Origin: Bacteroidales bacterium
GTDB taxonomy: Bacteria; Bacteroidota; Bacteroidia; Bacteroidales; UBA7960
Length of the DNA: 64,000 nt
Reading direction: 5' to 3'
Assembly: GCA_012521995.1 (NCBI GenBank)
Contig: JAAYLH010000009.1
Coordinates: 1-64,000 of the forward strand
The stretch's first letter is position 1, and each line of letters begins with the position of its first letter. Positions 35,823 to 44,070 of this stretch are shown here, piece after piece. The notes under the pieces were generated by a model, which did not search any database, was not told the origin of the DNA, and saw only the letters and a program-made list of their open reading frames with translations. A program made the position numbers and the translations under genes.

Positions 35823-35830
35823 CAAAAGTA
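35823..35830 (-). promoter_or_regulatory. Candidate -7 box, PD40 lipoprotein
   Basis: TACTTTTG on the minus strand, 40 bp upstream of the ATG at 35782. Confidence 0.4.
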
Positions 35831-35950
35831 TAGTTTTTTAACGCAAAAATCTTGCCGTGATTTTTACAGGAAATGAAAATAGTTGTTAATATTTCAGAAT
35901 ATTTTCCCTTTCCTGTTGATTTACAATAAAGTAAAATTATTATTTAAATA

Positions 35951-35987
35951 AAAAAAGCCGAAACAAGGATAAGTGTTTCGGCTTTTT
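35951..35987 (-). terminator. Intrinsic terminator of mscL
   Basis: Perfect 14-bp stem AAAAAGCCGAAACA (35952-35965) with TGTTTCGGCTTTTT (35974-35987) and an 8-nt loop. U-tracts occur on both strands, so it could work both ways, but only the minus-strand mscL gene (stop 36008) reads into it. Confidence 0.9.
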
Positions 35988-36007
35988 AATGCAATATTCT
36001 GGTCTTA

Positions 36008-36454
36008 TCAAAGCTGCGAAGTACAATTGGGGCAACGGGTAGCTTTGATCGGAATTTGGGTGATGCAATGCGGGCACTCCTTGGTGGTCGGTGCAGGCTC
36101 GGGTGCCACTTCTTCTTTCTTCTTAAGTTTGTTTATCCAGCGGATAACGAAGAAAATGGACAGCGCAATGAGCAGAAAATCAAGAATGGTGTTGATGAAA
36201 ACACCGTATTTGATGGTGGCTGCTCCTGCCTCGGTGGCTTCTGCCAGGGTGGAATAACTAACATCACCTAAAGTATAAAAGAGATTGGTGAAATCAACTC
36301 CGCCCAGCAGTTTCCCGATGGGTGGCATGATGATGTCGCTTACCAGGGAAGAAACAATTTTTCCAAAGGCACCCCCGATGATGATACCCACGGCCATGTC
36401 AATCACATTGCCCTTTACGGCAAAATCCTTAAACTCTTTTGTAAATGATCCCAT
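36008..36454 (-). CDS. mscL: Large-conductance mechanosensitive channel with zinc-ribbon tail
   Basis: Homopentameric inner-membrane channel that opens under osmotic down-shock. The 148-residue protein starts [38 protein letters not shown] with the conserved TM1, has the periplasmic loop (YSTLAEA...), TM2 ([22 protein letters not shown]) and the KLKKKEEV basic stretch. It then continues with a two-CxxC zinc-ribbon-like tail (CPHC and CPNC separated by 10 residues, ending the protein) in place of the usual short helix bundle. It stands alone with a terminator. Confidence 0.95.
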   Translation of the reverse strand: MGSFTKEFKDFAVKGNVIDMAVGIIIGGAFGKIVSSLVSDIIMPPIGKLLGGVDFTNLFYTLGDVSYSTLAEATEAGAATIKYGVFINTILDFLLIALSIFFVIRWINKLKKKEEVAPEPAPTTKECPHCITQIPIKATRCPNCTSQL

Positions 36455-36592
36455 AGTTCATGTGTTTTGATTAGTAATTCGGTATTAAAACTCCTTTTGG
36501 TTAATACCTTTGTAAATTTATAATAAATATTGAATTAAATGTTTGAAATGTTTTAATTATTCCTGATGGTTTTTAAAGTCCCGTACTTCAGG

Positions 36593-37669
36593 TCAGGAGG
36601 AAACCATAGCAGGTAAATCAATAAAATGGCATTTGTGGCAAAAGGGGTGGGTTTGGTTCTTTTTCCACATCATCCTGAAATTCCTGTACTTCGGGTTGTT
36701 TAAAACTTCCATCAGCGGCTTTTCAAAAACATTCCCGAAGCTCAACTCTTTAGGGAAGGGCTTGGCGCAACAGGGCACCATCTCCCCATTCCAGCAGATG
36801 TAGAAATGCGTCCAGGGAAAAGGGCAGTTTTTGAATCCTTTCCTGGGATTATGTTCCCAGAAGGTGGTTTCCATTTCGGGAAAAGCTTTTCGGGCCTGGT
36901 CCAGTTCTTTTTTTGCCTCCGAGAATTCCCCCGAAAGGTAGAAGTCGTAATATTCAATTTCAAGACCGGTGACCGCCGCCAGGTTGAAAATTGTATAATT
37001 CACAAAGCGGATGCCCAGTTGATGGGCAAAAGCGAGCACCTTGCCCATCTGAGAATAGTTCTCTTTGGTAACCACCATATTGAGCATCAGGTCAGTGGAA
37101 GAACCTTTCAGGATTTTGGAAACCTTAGCCAGATTGGATGAAAACTGCTTAAAGTTGGAACCCCTTCGGATGTTGTCGTAAACCCCTTCGATTCCGTCAA
37201 TGCTCACCTGGATGGTGTCAATCTTACTCCTCAGTTTCGTGGCGTATTCTTCAGTTTTGGGAGCATAGGCGTTGATGGAAGCTGAGATGACAATGCCCTT
37301 GTTTTTCGAGCGGATGTAGTCTACCACCTCTTCCAGGTGAGGGTAAAGAAAGGTTTCTCCCATTCCTGTCAGGCCTATTGAGTCGAGGTAAGGCCAGGCC
37401 TGATCAATGATCCTTTTGGCCTGCTGCAGGTCCATATAGCCCTTGTCCATTGCTTTACCGTAATCATATTCGCGGGGACAAATAGTACAATGGATATTGC
37501 AGTGGGCACTCAGCTCGAGCATGATGGTGGAGGGATGGGCAACCCTTGTGCTGCCTCTGGCCTTGAGCCGGTAGTGGTGGAATTTATTCCCCGAATACCG
37601 GAAAAAGGCCCTTCCTCCCGGTAGTTGTTTCAGTCGCTTGATGGCCTTGCTTATCCTTCTTTTGGTCAT
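36593..37669 (-). CDS. Radical SAM/SPASM domain protein
   Basis: Radical SAM enzyme of 358 residues. The [4Fe-4S]-SAM motif CNIHCTIC (CxxxCxxC) is at about residue 56. The GGE-like GLTGMGETFLYPHL segment and TIM-barrel strands follow, and the C-terminus holds a SPASM auxiliary-cluster domain (CPFPWTHFYICWNGEMVPCC ... HPFCHKCHF). SPASM enzymes often act on peptides or as anaerobic maturases; no small precursor peptide was seen nearby. Substrate unknown. Confidence 0.9.
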   Translation of the reverse strand: MTKRRISKAIKRLKQLPGGRAFFRYSGNKFHHYRLKARGSTRVAHPSTIMLELSAHCNIHCTICPREYDYGKAMDKGYMDLQQAKRIIDQAWPYLDSIGLTGMGETFLYPHLEEVVDYIRSKNKGIVISASINAYAPKTEEYATKLRSKIDTIQVSIDGIEGVYDNIRRGSNFKQFSSNLAKVSKILKGSSTDLMLNMVVTKENYSQMGKVLAFAHQLGIRFVNYTIFNLAAVTGLEIEYYDFYLSGEFSEAKKELDQARKAFPEMETTFWEHNPRKGFKNCPFPWTHFYICWNGEMVPCCAKPFPKELSFGNVFEKPLMEVLNNPKYRNFRMMWKKNQTHPFCHKCHFIDLPAMVSS

Positions 37670-37708
37670 GGGCTGGAATTGCTTTCAGCAAATACCGGCA
37701 ATCGTACT

Positions 37709-37780
37709 TTCCCGGTTCCCGGCTCCCTTGTCTTTGCCTTGGCGGAGCTTTGCTGTGGTTTGAAAATTGTGGTTTGAAGT
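37709..37780. repeat. Possible weak 7-bp periodic spacer
   Basis: TTCCCGG twice followed by CTCCCTT in heptamer phase (37709-37729), and TGTGGTTTGAA twice with an offset of exactly 14 bp (37754-37778), suggest a decayed 7-bp array. Much weaker than those at 13422 and 41401. Confidence 0.25.
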
Positions 37781-37897
37781 GTTCTCTGAGATTCGCCGCC
37801 AAAATTAAATAAAATCTCATTAATCCTTCATTGGCAAATGTTTTTGTAATTTTAAGGTTTCATTACAAATTGTATCAATCAAACCAAAACCATTCCT

Positions 37898-40009
37898 ATG
37901 AAACGATTGTATGTGCTGCTGTTGCCCCTTTTGGCAATGGCCTCCTGCAGCAGTCCCCAAACCTGGGGTGAGGCCGAAGCGCCTCTTGCCGAACCCAAAG
38001 AAGAAATGCTGGTCATGCACGGCGATACCCGTATTGACTTCTATTACTGGCTGAACGACAGGGATAACCCTGAGGTGATCGCCTACCTGGAAGCCGAGAA
38101 TGCTTACTCGGAGGCTGTGATGGGTTTTTCCAATGAGTTGCAGGAGAACCTTTTCGAGGAAATGAAGGGCCGCATCAAGGAGGACGACCAGTCAGCTCCC
38201 TATTTTTCCAATGGCTATTATTACTATACCCGCTTTGAGACCGGTCAGGAATACCCTATCTATTGCCGCCGCAAGGAAAGTTTGGATGCTCCTGAACAAA
38301 TCCTCCTCAATGTCAATGAGCTTGCCGATGGCTACCCCTATTTCAATGTGGGCGGTTATGATGTAAGCCTCGATAACCGTCTGCTCGCTTTCAGCATTGA
38401 TACCGTCGGCCGCAGGCAGTATACAATTCTGTTTAAAGACCTGGAAACCGGAGCCATCTCTCCAAGCGAACTGTCAAATCTCAGCGGCAATGTTGTTTGG
38501 GCTGCCGACAATGCCACTGTGTTCTATACTGCCATCGACCCCGTGACTCTGCGCTACGACCGCGTGTTTCGCTTCAACTTCCTGAATGGCGAAGCGCCTG
38601 AACAAGTGTATTATGAAGCCGATGAGACCTTTTATAATATAGGGGTTTGGCGAACAAAGGACCAGCGTTTCGTCATGATGGAGATCAGCAGCACCCTCAG
38701 CAATGAGATTCGTTTCCTGAACGCTGATAAGCCTGAGGATGACTTCCGGATATTCCAGCAACGCCAGCACGACCTGCTCTATGAAGTCACCCCCTTTAAC
38801 GATAAGTTTTTTGTGATTACCAATCATCAGGCCCAGAACTTCCGCCTGATGGAAACGCCCCTGGACAAGACCCCTGTAAATAACTGGAAAGAAGTGATTG
38901 CCCACCGCAGCGATGTTTTGCTCGAAGGGCTGGAGGTGTTCTCCGATTACCTTGTCCTTGAAGAAAGGACCAAGGGCTTGAATCAACTGCGGGTCATCCG
39001 CCATGCCGATGGTCACGAACATTACCTGCCCTTTGAAGAGGAGGCCTACACCGCAGGGATCAGCGTCAATGAAGTGATGGATACCCCGCTTCTGCGCTAC
39101 AGCTATACTTCACTCACCACGCCAATGAGTCAATACGATTACAATATGGAAACGGGAGAGGTGACCCTTGTGAAACAGCAGGAAGTGCTTGGTGACTTTG
39201 ATCCCGCCAATTATGAAACCCGCCGTTTCTATGTCCCCGCACGCGATGGCGTGGAAGTTCCCGTTACCCTCGTTTACCGTAAGGGCATTGAAAAGAATGG
39301 CAATAATCCCCTCTTGCTTAATGGTTATGGATCATATGGTTACAGTATGGATCCGCGGTTCAGCGTACAATCAATCAGCCTGCTGGACAGGGGGTTTATT
39401 GGGGCAATGGCTCATATCAGGGGTGGACAGGAAATGGGCAGGCAATGGTATGAAGACGGTAAATTACTTAAAAAGAAAAATACCTTCAATGACTTTATCG
39501 ACATTGCCGATTTCCTGGTGGCTGAAGGCTATACCAATCCTGAAAAACTCTTTGCCAGCGGCGGCAGCGCTGGCGGCCTGCTGATGGGAGCCGTCATCAA
39601 TCAGCGGCCCGAACTCTTCAAGGGGGTCATCGCTTCAGTCCCCTTCGTGGATGTGGTTACCACAATGCTCGACGAGACCATCCCTTTGACCACTGCGGAG
39701 TATGACGAATGGGGAAACCCCAACCTAAAGGAGTATTACGATTATATGCTTTCCTATTCCCCCTACGACAACGTGGTTCCCAGGGCTTATCCCAACCTGC
39801 TGGTCACAGCAGGCCTTCACGACTCACAGGTGCAGTACTGGGAGCCCGCCAAATGGGTGGCCAAGCTGCGCCAGAACAATACAGGCGATAACCTGATCCT
39901 GCTCTATACCAATATGGAAGCAGGCCACGGGGGCGCTTCGGGAAGGTTTCGCCGCCTCAGGGAAGTGGCTCGCGAATTTGCCTTCCTGCTTGAACTGGCT
40001 AAAGATTAG
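37898..40009 (+). CDS. S9 family prolyl oligopeptidase / oligopeptidase B-like lipoprotein
   Basis: Serine peptidase of 703 residues predicted to be lipid-anchored (signal peptide with lipobox MASC, Cys at ~residue 17). After the lipobox come a beta-propeller (residues ~55-420) and the catalytic alpha/beta-hydrolase domain with the nucleophile motif GGSAGG, the acidic residue in LHDSQVQYW and the catalytic His in GHGGASGRF. The YGSYGYSMDPRF and AHIRGGQEMGRQWYEDGK segments are typical of oligopeptidase B. It cuts short peptides, probably after basic residues, in the periplasm. A near-consensus -7 box TAATTTTA lies at 37857-37864. It converges with the receiver gene (3 bp apart). Confidence 0.93.
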   Translation: MKRLYVLLLPLLAMASCSSPQTWGEAEAPLAEPKEEMLVMHGDTRIDFYYWLNDRDNPEVIAYLEAENAYSEAVMGFSNELQENLFEEMKGRIKEDDQSAPYFSNGYYYYTRFETGQEYPIYCRRKESLDAPEQILLNVNELADGYPYFNVGGYDVSLDNRLLAFSIDTVGRRQYTILFKDLETGAISPSELSNLSGNVVWAADNATVFYTAIDPVTLRYDRVFRFNFLNGEAPEQVYYEADETFYNIGVWRTKDQRFVMMEISSTLSNEIRFLNADKPEDDFRIFQQRQHDLLYEVTPFNDKFFVITNHQAQNFRLMETPLDKTPVNNWKEVIAHRSDVLLEGLEVFSDYLVLEERTKGLNQLRVIRHADGHEHYLPFEEEAYTAGISVNEVMDTPLLRYSYTSLTTPMSQYDYNMETGEVTLVKQQEVLGDFDPANYETRRFYVPARDGVEVPVTLVYRKGIEKNGNNPLLLNGYGSYGYSMDPRFSVQSISLLDRGFIGAMAHIRGGQEMGRQWYEDGKLLKKKNTFNDFIDIADFLVAEGYTNPEKLFASGGSAGGLLMGAVINQRPELFKGVIASVPFVDVVTTMLDETIPLTTAEYDEWGNPNLKEYYDYMLSYSPYDNVVPRAYPNLLVTAGLHDSQVQYWEPAKWVAKLRQNNTGDNLILLYTNMEAGHGGASGRFRRLREVAREFAFLLELAKD

Positions 40010-40012
40010 GGC

Positions 40013-40387
40013 TTACTTTTTACCGAACAGCTTTTCGAGGACTTCCTTGACATATTCAATGCAGGCCTCACTCTTCACTACATAATTGTAAATGCCCGAA
40101 TCCTGGGCACGGGCAATCAGTTCAATGTCCTGTTGTGCCGACATGACAATGATCTCCGTGAACGGGCTTATGGAACGAATCGTTTTGATCAGGTCAATGT
40201 CGCGTTCGTCGTTCAGGCCCGTGATCAATACTTCAGGCTCCTCATCAATGCGGCTCAGGAGGGTGCGACCATCAGGGAAATTCTCCACCGAAATGTTCGG
40301 TATGGCCGACAGGCACAGACGCAGCAGCATGCCTTCGGTCTTGTTGTCTTCGTGTATGAATACTTTCTTAAAAGGGGCTGGATTCAT
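40013..40387 (-). CDS. Response-regulator receiver-like protein lacking the phospho-Asp
   Basis: A stand-alone receiver-fold protein of 124 residues (start ATG at 40387; an ATG at 40417 is also in frame). The acidic pair (Glu13, Asp14 in HEDN), the switch Ser in IIVMSAQ and the conserved Lys in YVVKSE are in place, but the phospho-acceptor position in PEVLITGLN is Gly57 instead of Asp. This points to a phosphorylation-independent pseudo-receiver, probably a protein-interaction adaptor. The -7 box at 40419-40426 would start transcription downstream of the first ATG, which favours the 40387 start. Confidence 0.8.
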   Translation of the reverse strand: MNPAPFKKVFIHEDNKTEGMLLRLCLSAIPNISVENFPDGRTLLSRIDEEPEVLITGLNDERDIDLIKTIRSISPFTEIIVMSAQQDIELIARAQDSGIYNYVVKSEACIEYVKEVLEKLFGKK

Positions 40388-40418
40388 TCCAAGGAGTTTT
40401 GCGCCTGATTTCAGCATT

Positions 40419-40426
40419 CAAAGGTA
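40419..40426 (-). promoter_or_regulatory. Candidate -7 box, receiver-like gene
   Basis: TACCTTTG on the minus strand fits TAnnTTTG and predicts a transcript starting near 40413, leaving a ~25-nt leader to the ATG at 40387. Confidence 0.4.
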
Positions 40427-40498
40427 TTATTTTTTGCATTGAAAAAAGAAAGCACGCACCACAGGCAGAACAAAGCTTTCGGCTGTGGTTTTTAATCG

Positions 40499-40506
40499 TA
40501 ATTTTG
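40499..40506 (+). promoter_or_regulatory. Candidate -7 box, thiamine-binding-like gene
   Basis: TAATTTTG fits TAnnTTTG, 18 bp upstream of the ATG at 40525; short leader expected. Confidence 0.4.
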
Positions 40507-40524
40507 CAAAAAATATTCTGTGTT

Positions 40525-40773
40525 ATGAAAGCTTCTGTTGAGATCAGCATGTATCCCCTGGGACGTGAATTCAAACCCGATATCAAGGCATTCATCGAAC
40601 GGATGAAAAACCACCATGACATCATCTGCGAAGTCAATGGGATGAGCACCCAAATGTTTGGCGATTACCGCGAGATTATGAATGCCCTGACGGAAGAAAT
40701 AGCCTATTCATTCGAAAAACACGGCAAGAGCGTGTTCGTGCTTAAGATCATCAATGCCTTTCTTCAGCAATAA
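40525..40773 (+). CDS. Thiamine-binding/YkoF-MTH1187-like small protein
   Basis: An 82-residue ferredoxin-like-fold protein resembling the thiamine-binding MTH1187/YkoF family: KASVEISMYPLG start, a helix IKAFIERMKNH, VNGMSTQMFGDYREIMNALTEEI and a C-terminal strand VFVLKIINAF. Ligand binding is inferred from family resemblance only. The frame is open 42 codons upstream, but that part lies in AT-rich promoter DNA. The next gene begins 8 bp after the stop. Confidence 0.75.
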   Translation: MKASVEISMYPLGREFKPDIKAFIERMKNHHDIICEVNGMSTQMFGDYREIMNALTEEIAYSFEKHGKSVFVLKIINAFLQQ

Positions 40774-40781
40774 GCCCTGAA

Positions 40782-41309
40782 GTGAGTCTTACGCGCAAGA
40801 TCGCCATCACAGGCCCTGAGTCTACAGGCAAAAGCCGGCTTACCGCCGGCCTGGGCGGGCATTACCAGGCACCCTGTGTGCCTGAATATGCCCGCGATTA
40901 TATCGATAGGCTTCAGCGGCCCTATCAACAGGACGACCTTCTGCAAATCGCCAAGGGACAAAGGGCTGCTGTACAGCTTGCTGAAAAGCAGTGGCCATCC
41001 ATGCTTTTTTCAGATACAGAACTGATTGTGATCAAGGTCTGGAGCCTGCATAAATATGGCACTTGCGACCCCTTCATCCTCAGCGCCATCGAAAGCCAAA
41101 ACTACGACCTGTACTTGCTTTGCGATGTGGACCTGCCCTGGGAATTCGATGAACAGCGCGAACACCCCCACTTGCGCATGTTCTTCTTCAACTGGTATCG
41201 CAAAGAACTGGAGCATTACGGCTTTCCCTATGCCGTGGTCAGGGGCCTGGGACAGGACCGCTTGCAGTGCGCCATTGAGGCCGTGGAAAGAGTGGTGAAA
41301 AGGGATTGA
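40782..41309 (+). CDS. NadR-like P-loop kinase
   Basis: A 175-residue ATPase of the NadR C-terminal/AAA_28 type, the ribosylnicotinamide-kinase fold. It has the Walker A loop ITGPESTGKSRL (residues ~8-20), the PEYARDYID segment that contacts substrate in NadR, SDTELIVIKVW (Walker B-like) and CDVDLPWEFDEQREHP lid residues. The start is a GTG at 40782; no ATG is available before the P-loop. The close pairing (8 bp) with a thiamine-binding-like protein suggests vitamin salvage, with either nicotinamide riboside or a thiamine-related substrate; neither a PnuC nor a thiamine transporter is adjacent. Confidence 0.85.
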   Translation: MSLTRKIAITGPESTGKSRLTAGLGGHYQAPCVPEYARDYIDRLQRPYQQDDLLQIAKGQRAAVQLAEKQWPSMLFSDTELIVIKVWSLHKYGTCDPFILSAIESQNYDLYLLCDVDLPWEFDEQREHPHLRMFFFNWYRKELEHYGFPYAVVRGLGQDRLQCAIEAVERVVKRD

Positions 41310-41400
41310 TCAATTGTAGTTTGTGTGTGAAGGGAAATGCATTTTTTGATCAGGAGAACGGTCAAACTTTCGTGTATAATATTGAATATTTATATTTTTG

Positions 41401-41491
41401 ATGTTAACATTTAACCTTGAACCTCCAACCTTGAACATTTATTCCTGACCCTTGAACCTATAACCTTGAAATTTGAAATTTTACCCCTGAT
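41401..41491. repeat. Degenerate 7-bp tandem repeat, consensus CCTTGAA
   Basis: The spacer upstream of the DMT transporter reads as 13 heptamers in phase: ATGTTAA, CATTTAA, CCTTGAA, CCTCCAA, CCTTGAA, CATTTAT, TCCTGAC, CCTTGAA, CCTATAA, CCTTGAA, ATTTGAA, ATTTTAC, CCCTGAT. Four copies are identical (CCTTGAA). It is non-coding and ends 15 bp before the ATG at 41507. Confidence 0.75.
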
Positions 41492-41506
41492 TATCAATAA
41501 TTTAAT

Positions 41507-42397
41507 ATGAGCGCCCCGGGTCATATCAGGCAATACATTCACCTCCACTTTATCGTGGTGCTGCTGGGCTTCACAGCCATCATCGGGGCGCTGATCACCC
41601 TGCCTGCCCCCGACCTGGTTTGGTTCCGTATGTTCTTTGCCTTCCTGGGGCTCTGGGTGTTCCTGCTCTGGCGAAAGATCCCCTTCCGCATTCATGGGCG
41701 CGACATGCTCAGGCTGTTCGGGATCGGTCTTGTGGTGGCCCTCCACTGGATCACCTTCTTCCACGCGGTTAAGGTTTCGAACGTCTCGGTAACCCTCGGG
41801 GTCTTTGCCTCAGCAACCCTCTTTACCAGTTTCCTTGAACCCATACTGCAGCGCAGGAGGATTTTCTGGCTCGAGGTGCTCATCGGGATGGTGACCGTGG
41901 CCGGGATCTATATCATCTTTCAATACGAATTCAGGTATATCGAGGGGATCCTGTTTTCGCTTGCCTCGGCTTTCCTCAACGGCCTGTTTGCCGTGTTTAA
42001 CCGCAATATCAGCCACCGACACCATCCCACCGTGATCAGTTTTTTCGAGATGCTGGGCGGCTTTATTTTTATCTCCCTCTTCTTTGCCCTCTCGGGGCAG
42101 TTAAGCCTTTCAAGCCTGAGCCTCTCAGGCTCCGACCTCTTCTGGCTGCTGGTGCTCAGCCTGGTGTGCACCTCCTATGCCTTCACCGCCATTGTCGACA
42201 TTATGAAGGTGCTCTCGGCCTATACCGTAATGCTGGCCATTAACCTCGAACCCGTTTATGGAATCATTATGGCTTATTTCATTTTCCCCGGGGCCGAACG
42301 GATGTCCCTGGGGTTTTATGCGGGCGCCTCCCTGATAGTCCTGGCCGTGGTGAGCTATCCTTACCTAAAACGTAAGATCAGAAAGATACCGTATTGA
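41507..42397 (+). CDS. DMT/EamA-family transporter
   Basis: Inner-membrane transporter of the drug/metabolite superfamily with two EamA repeats and about ten membrane helices over 296 residues. Repeat 1 covers roughly residues 10-140 (FTAIIGALITLPAPDLVWFRM, VALHWITFFHAVKVSNVSVTLGVFA), repeat 2 residues 150-290 (FSLASAFLNGLFAVFNR, MLAINLEPVYGIIMAYFIF). Substrate unknown. Its 3' end overlaps the convergent cysQ gene by 33 bp. Confidence 0.9.
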   Translation: MSAPGHIRQYIHLHFIVVLLGFTAIIGALITLPAPDLVWFRMFFAFLGLWVFLLWRKIPFRIHGRDMLRLFGIGLVVALHWITFFHAVKVSNVSVTLGVFASATLFTSFLEPILQRRRIFWLEVLIGMVTVAGIYIIFQYEFRYIEGILFSLASAFLNGLFAVFNRNISHRHHPTVISFFEMLGGFIFISLFFALSGQLSLSSLSLSGSDLFWLLVLSLVCTSYAFTAIVDIMKVLSAYTVMLAINLEPVYGIIMAYFIFPGAERMSLGFYAGASLIVLAVVSYPYLKRKIRKIPY

Positions 42398-43219
42398 ATC
42401 TCCCTTTCGGGAAAAGGCGATAAAGCCCGGGTTGACGAGCCTGGGCTTGTTGTACGTCAGGGGCTTATGCTCCGTGATGTGCAGTAACTCCCCTCCCCGG
42501 GCCAGCAGTAGTGCGTGTCCTGCCGCCGTATCCCATTCCCAGGTGGGCGAATAGCGAATGTACAGGTCGGATCGCCCCTCCGCCAGGTCGCCAAATTTCA
42601 GGGCGCTGCCCTTTTCCATCAGGTTAACGGCCCCGAACTTTTCATTGATTTGGCCGATGAGTTTCAGGGTCTGCCCTTCCATATGCGAGCGGCTCACCGA
42701 GATCCCAATCTTTTGCCTTGCAGGTCCCGGCTTCAGGGCAATGGAGTGCCCTTCCAGGGCCTGCTCCGAAAAGCCTCCGGCCGGGTTTATATCCTTCAAT
42801 TTAAATGCCCCTTCGCCCGCAATGCCCCACCAGGCCTCTCCTTTAAGGGGAGCGATGATGATCCCCATAAGGGGAAGGTTGCGATGCATCAGGCCGATGT
42901 TGATGGCAAACTCGCCCTTGCGGCTGATGAATTCCTTGGTGCCATCCAGGGGGTCCACCAGCCAGAAATATTCCCATTGCCTGCGCATGCTATAATCCTC
43001 AATGCGGGTTTCCTCGCTGATGACAGGGATGCCCGTGGCCGAAAGAGCCCTGGTCAGGATGGCATTTGAGCGGCGGTCGGCCAGCGTGATGGGGCTGCCG
43101 TCGGCCTTGTCCTCATAGCCAAACCCTTGGGAATAAACCTCCAGGATGGCTGCCGAGGCCTTGCGACCCGCTTCAAATGCCACCCCTGCCAGCCTCAGCA
43201 ATTCGCTTTTTACAATCAT
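42365..43219 (-). CDS. cysQ: 3'(2'),5'-bisphosphate nucleotidase
   Basis: Mg-dependent phosphatase of the inositol-monophosphatase superfamily that removes the 3'-phosphate of PAP/PAPS in sulfate assimilation. The 284 residues contain all superfamily motifs: SEETRIEDY (metal Glu), VDPLDGTKEFISRKGEFAIN (metal site, Li-sensitive type) and the C-terminal WEWDTAAGHALLL. No other sulfate genes are near. The 3' end overlaps the DMT transporter gene tail to tail by 33 bp. Confidence 0.93.
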   Translation of the reverse strand: MIVKSELLRLAGVAFEAGRKASAAILEVYSQGFGYEDKADGSPITLADRRSNAILTRALSATGIPVISEETRIEDYSMRRQWEYFWLVDPLDGTKEFISRKGEFAINIGLMHRNLPLMGIIIAPLKGEAWWGIAGEGAFKLKDINPAGGFSEQALEGHSIALKPGPARQKIGISVSRSHMEGQTLKLIGQINEKFGAVNLMEKGSALKFGDLAEGRSDLYIRYSPTWEWDTAAGHALLLARGGELLHITEHKPLTYNKPRLVNPGFIAFSRKGDSIRYLSDLTF

Positions 43220-43319
43220 TCTAAAAAGTGTTTTTCAAAAGGTGAATTTATCATTTTATTTCAGAACATTCCTTACGGTGATTTGTTAAACAAGAGAAAT
43301 CCTTAAAAACTTAAGCCCT

Positions 43320-43895
43320 ATGAACCGAAATAAAGCACTGATCCTGTTCTCGTTTTTCGTGGTTTTTGCCCTGACTTCCTGCAACCTTTTCCCCGCAAAG
43401 GCCCAGGACACCGCCTTTAAAACCCTCTACGACTTTAAGGTCGAGGATATTTATGGCGATGAATTTGACCTGGCCGGCCTAAAGGGCAAAAAGGTGATGG
43501 TGGTAAACACCGCCTCCAAATGCGGCCTGACCCCACAGTATGAAGAGCTCGAGAAACTTTACCAGGAATACCGCGAAAGCGGCTTTGTCATCATTGGCTT
43601 TCCTGCCAATAATTTTATGAACCAGGAGCCCGGCTCGAATGAAGACATCATCGAGTTTTGCACAGCAAACTACGGGGTCTCCTTCCCTATGATGGGTAAA
43701 ATTTCAGTGAAAGGCAAAGACATGGCCCCCATCTACCAGTGGCTGACCCAAAAAAGCCGGAATGGAGTGCTTGATTCTGAAGTCACCTGGAACTTCCAGA
43801 AATTCCTCATCGACGAGCAGGGAAAGCTGGTGGATGTCCTTCAGCCCCGCGAAAAGCCCTATTCCGAAAAGGTCATTGCCTGGCTGAATAACTGA
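43320..43895 (+). CDS. Glutathione-peroxidase-family lipoprotein
   Basis: Thiol peroxidase of the GPx family (191 residues), predicted to be exported and lipid-anchored (lipobox LTSC, Cys at ~residue 21). Active-site blocks are present: VNTASKCGLTPQYEEL with the peroxidatic Cys (non-selenium form), GFPANNFMNQEPGSN (Gln) and TWNFQKFLID (Trp/Asn). In bacteria such enzymes normally use thioredoxin rather than glutathione. It is followed by a terminator hairpin. Confidence 0.92.
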   Translation: MNRNKALILFSFFVVFALTSCNLFPAKAQDTAFKTLYDFKVEDIYGDEFDLAGLKGKKVMVVNTASKCGLTPQYEELEKLYQEYRESGFVIIGFPANNFMNQEPGSNEDIIEFCTANYGVSFPMMGKISVKGKDMAPIYQWLTQKSRNGVLDSEVTWNFQKFLIDEQGKLVDVLQPREKPYSEKVIAWLNN

Positions 43896-43968
43896 TTTTT
43901 TATTAAAGGACTTATTTCTTTTCAAATCCTTTTTTATGTGTTAATAAGGAATTAGGAAGGAAAATGTT

Positions 43969-44000
43969 ACGGAACAAGGTATGGCCCTGTTCCGTTTTTT
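43969..44000 (+). terminator. Intrinsic terminator after the peroxidase gene
   Basis: ACGGAACA (43969-43976) pairs with TGTTCCGT (43988-43995), 11-nt loop, followed by a T6 tract. It lies 73 bp after the stop. Confidence 0.8.
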
Positions 44001-44070
44001 ATTGGCGATTTCCGTCTTTCTTAGAAAACACCTCACTGAACTCCTACAGGGACAGTTTGAAGCCAAAGTT

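Noticed and set aside
36505..36512. Plus-strand TACCTTTG box downstream of the radical SAM gene
   Set aside because: It matches TAnnTTTG, but there is no plus-strand gene after it and no other evidence for a small RNA.
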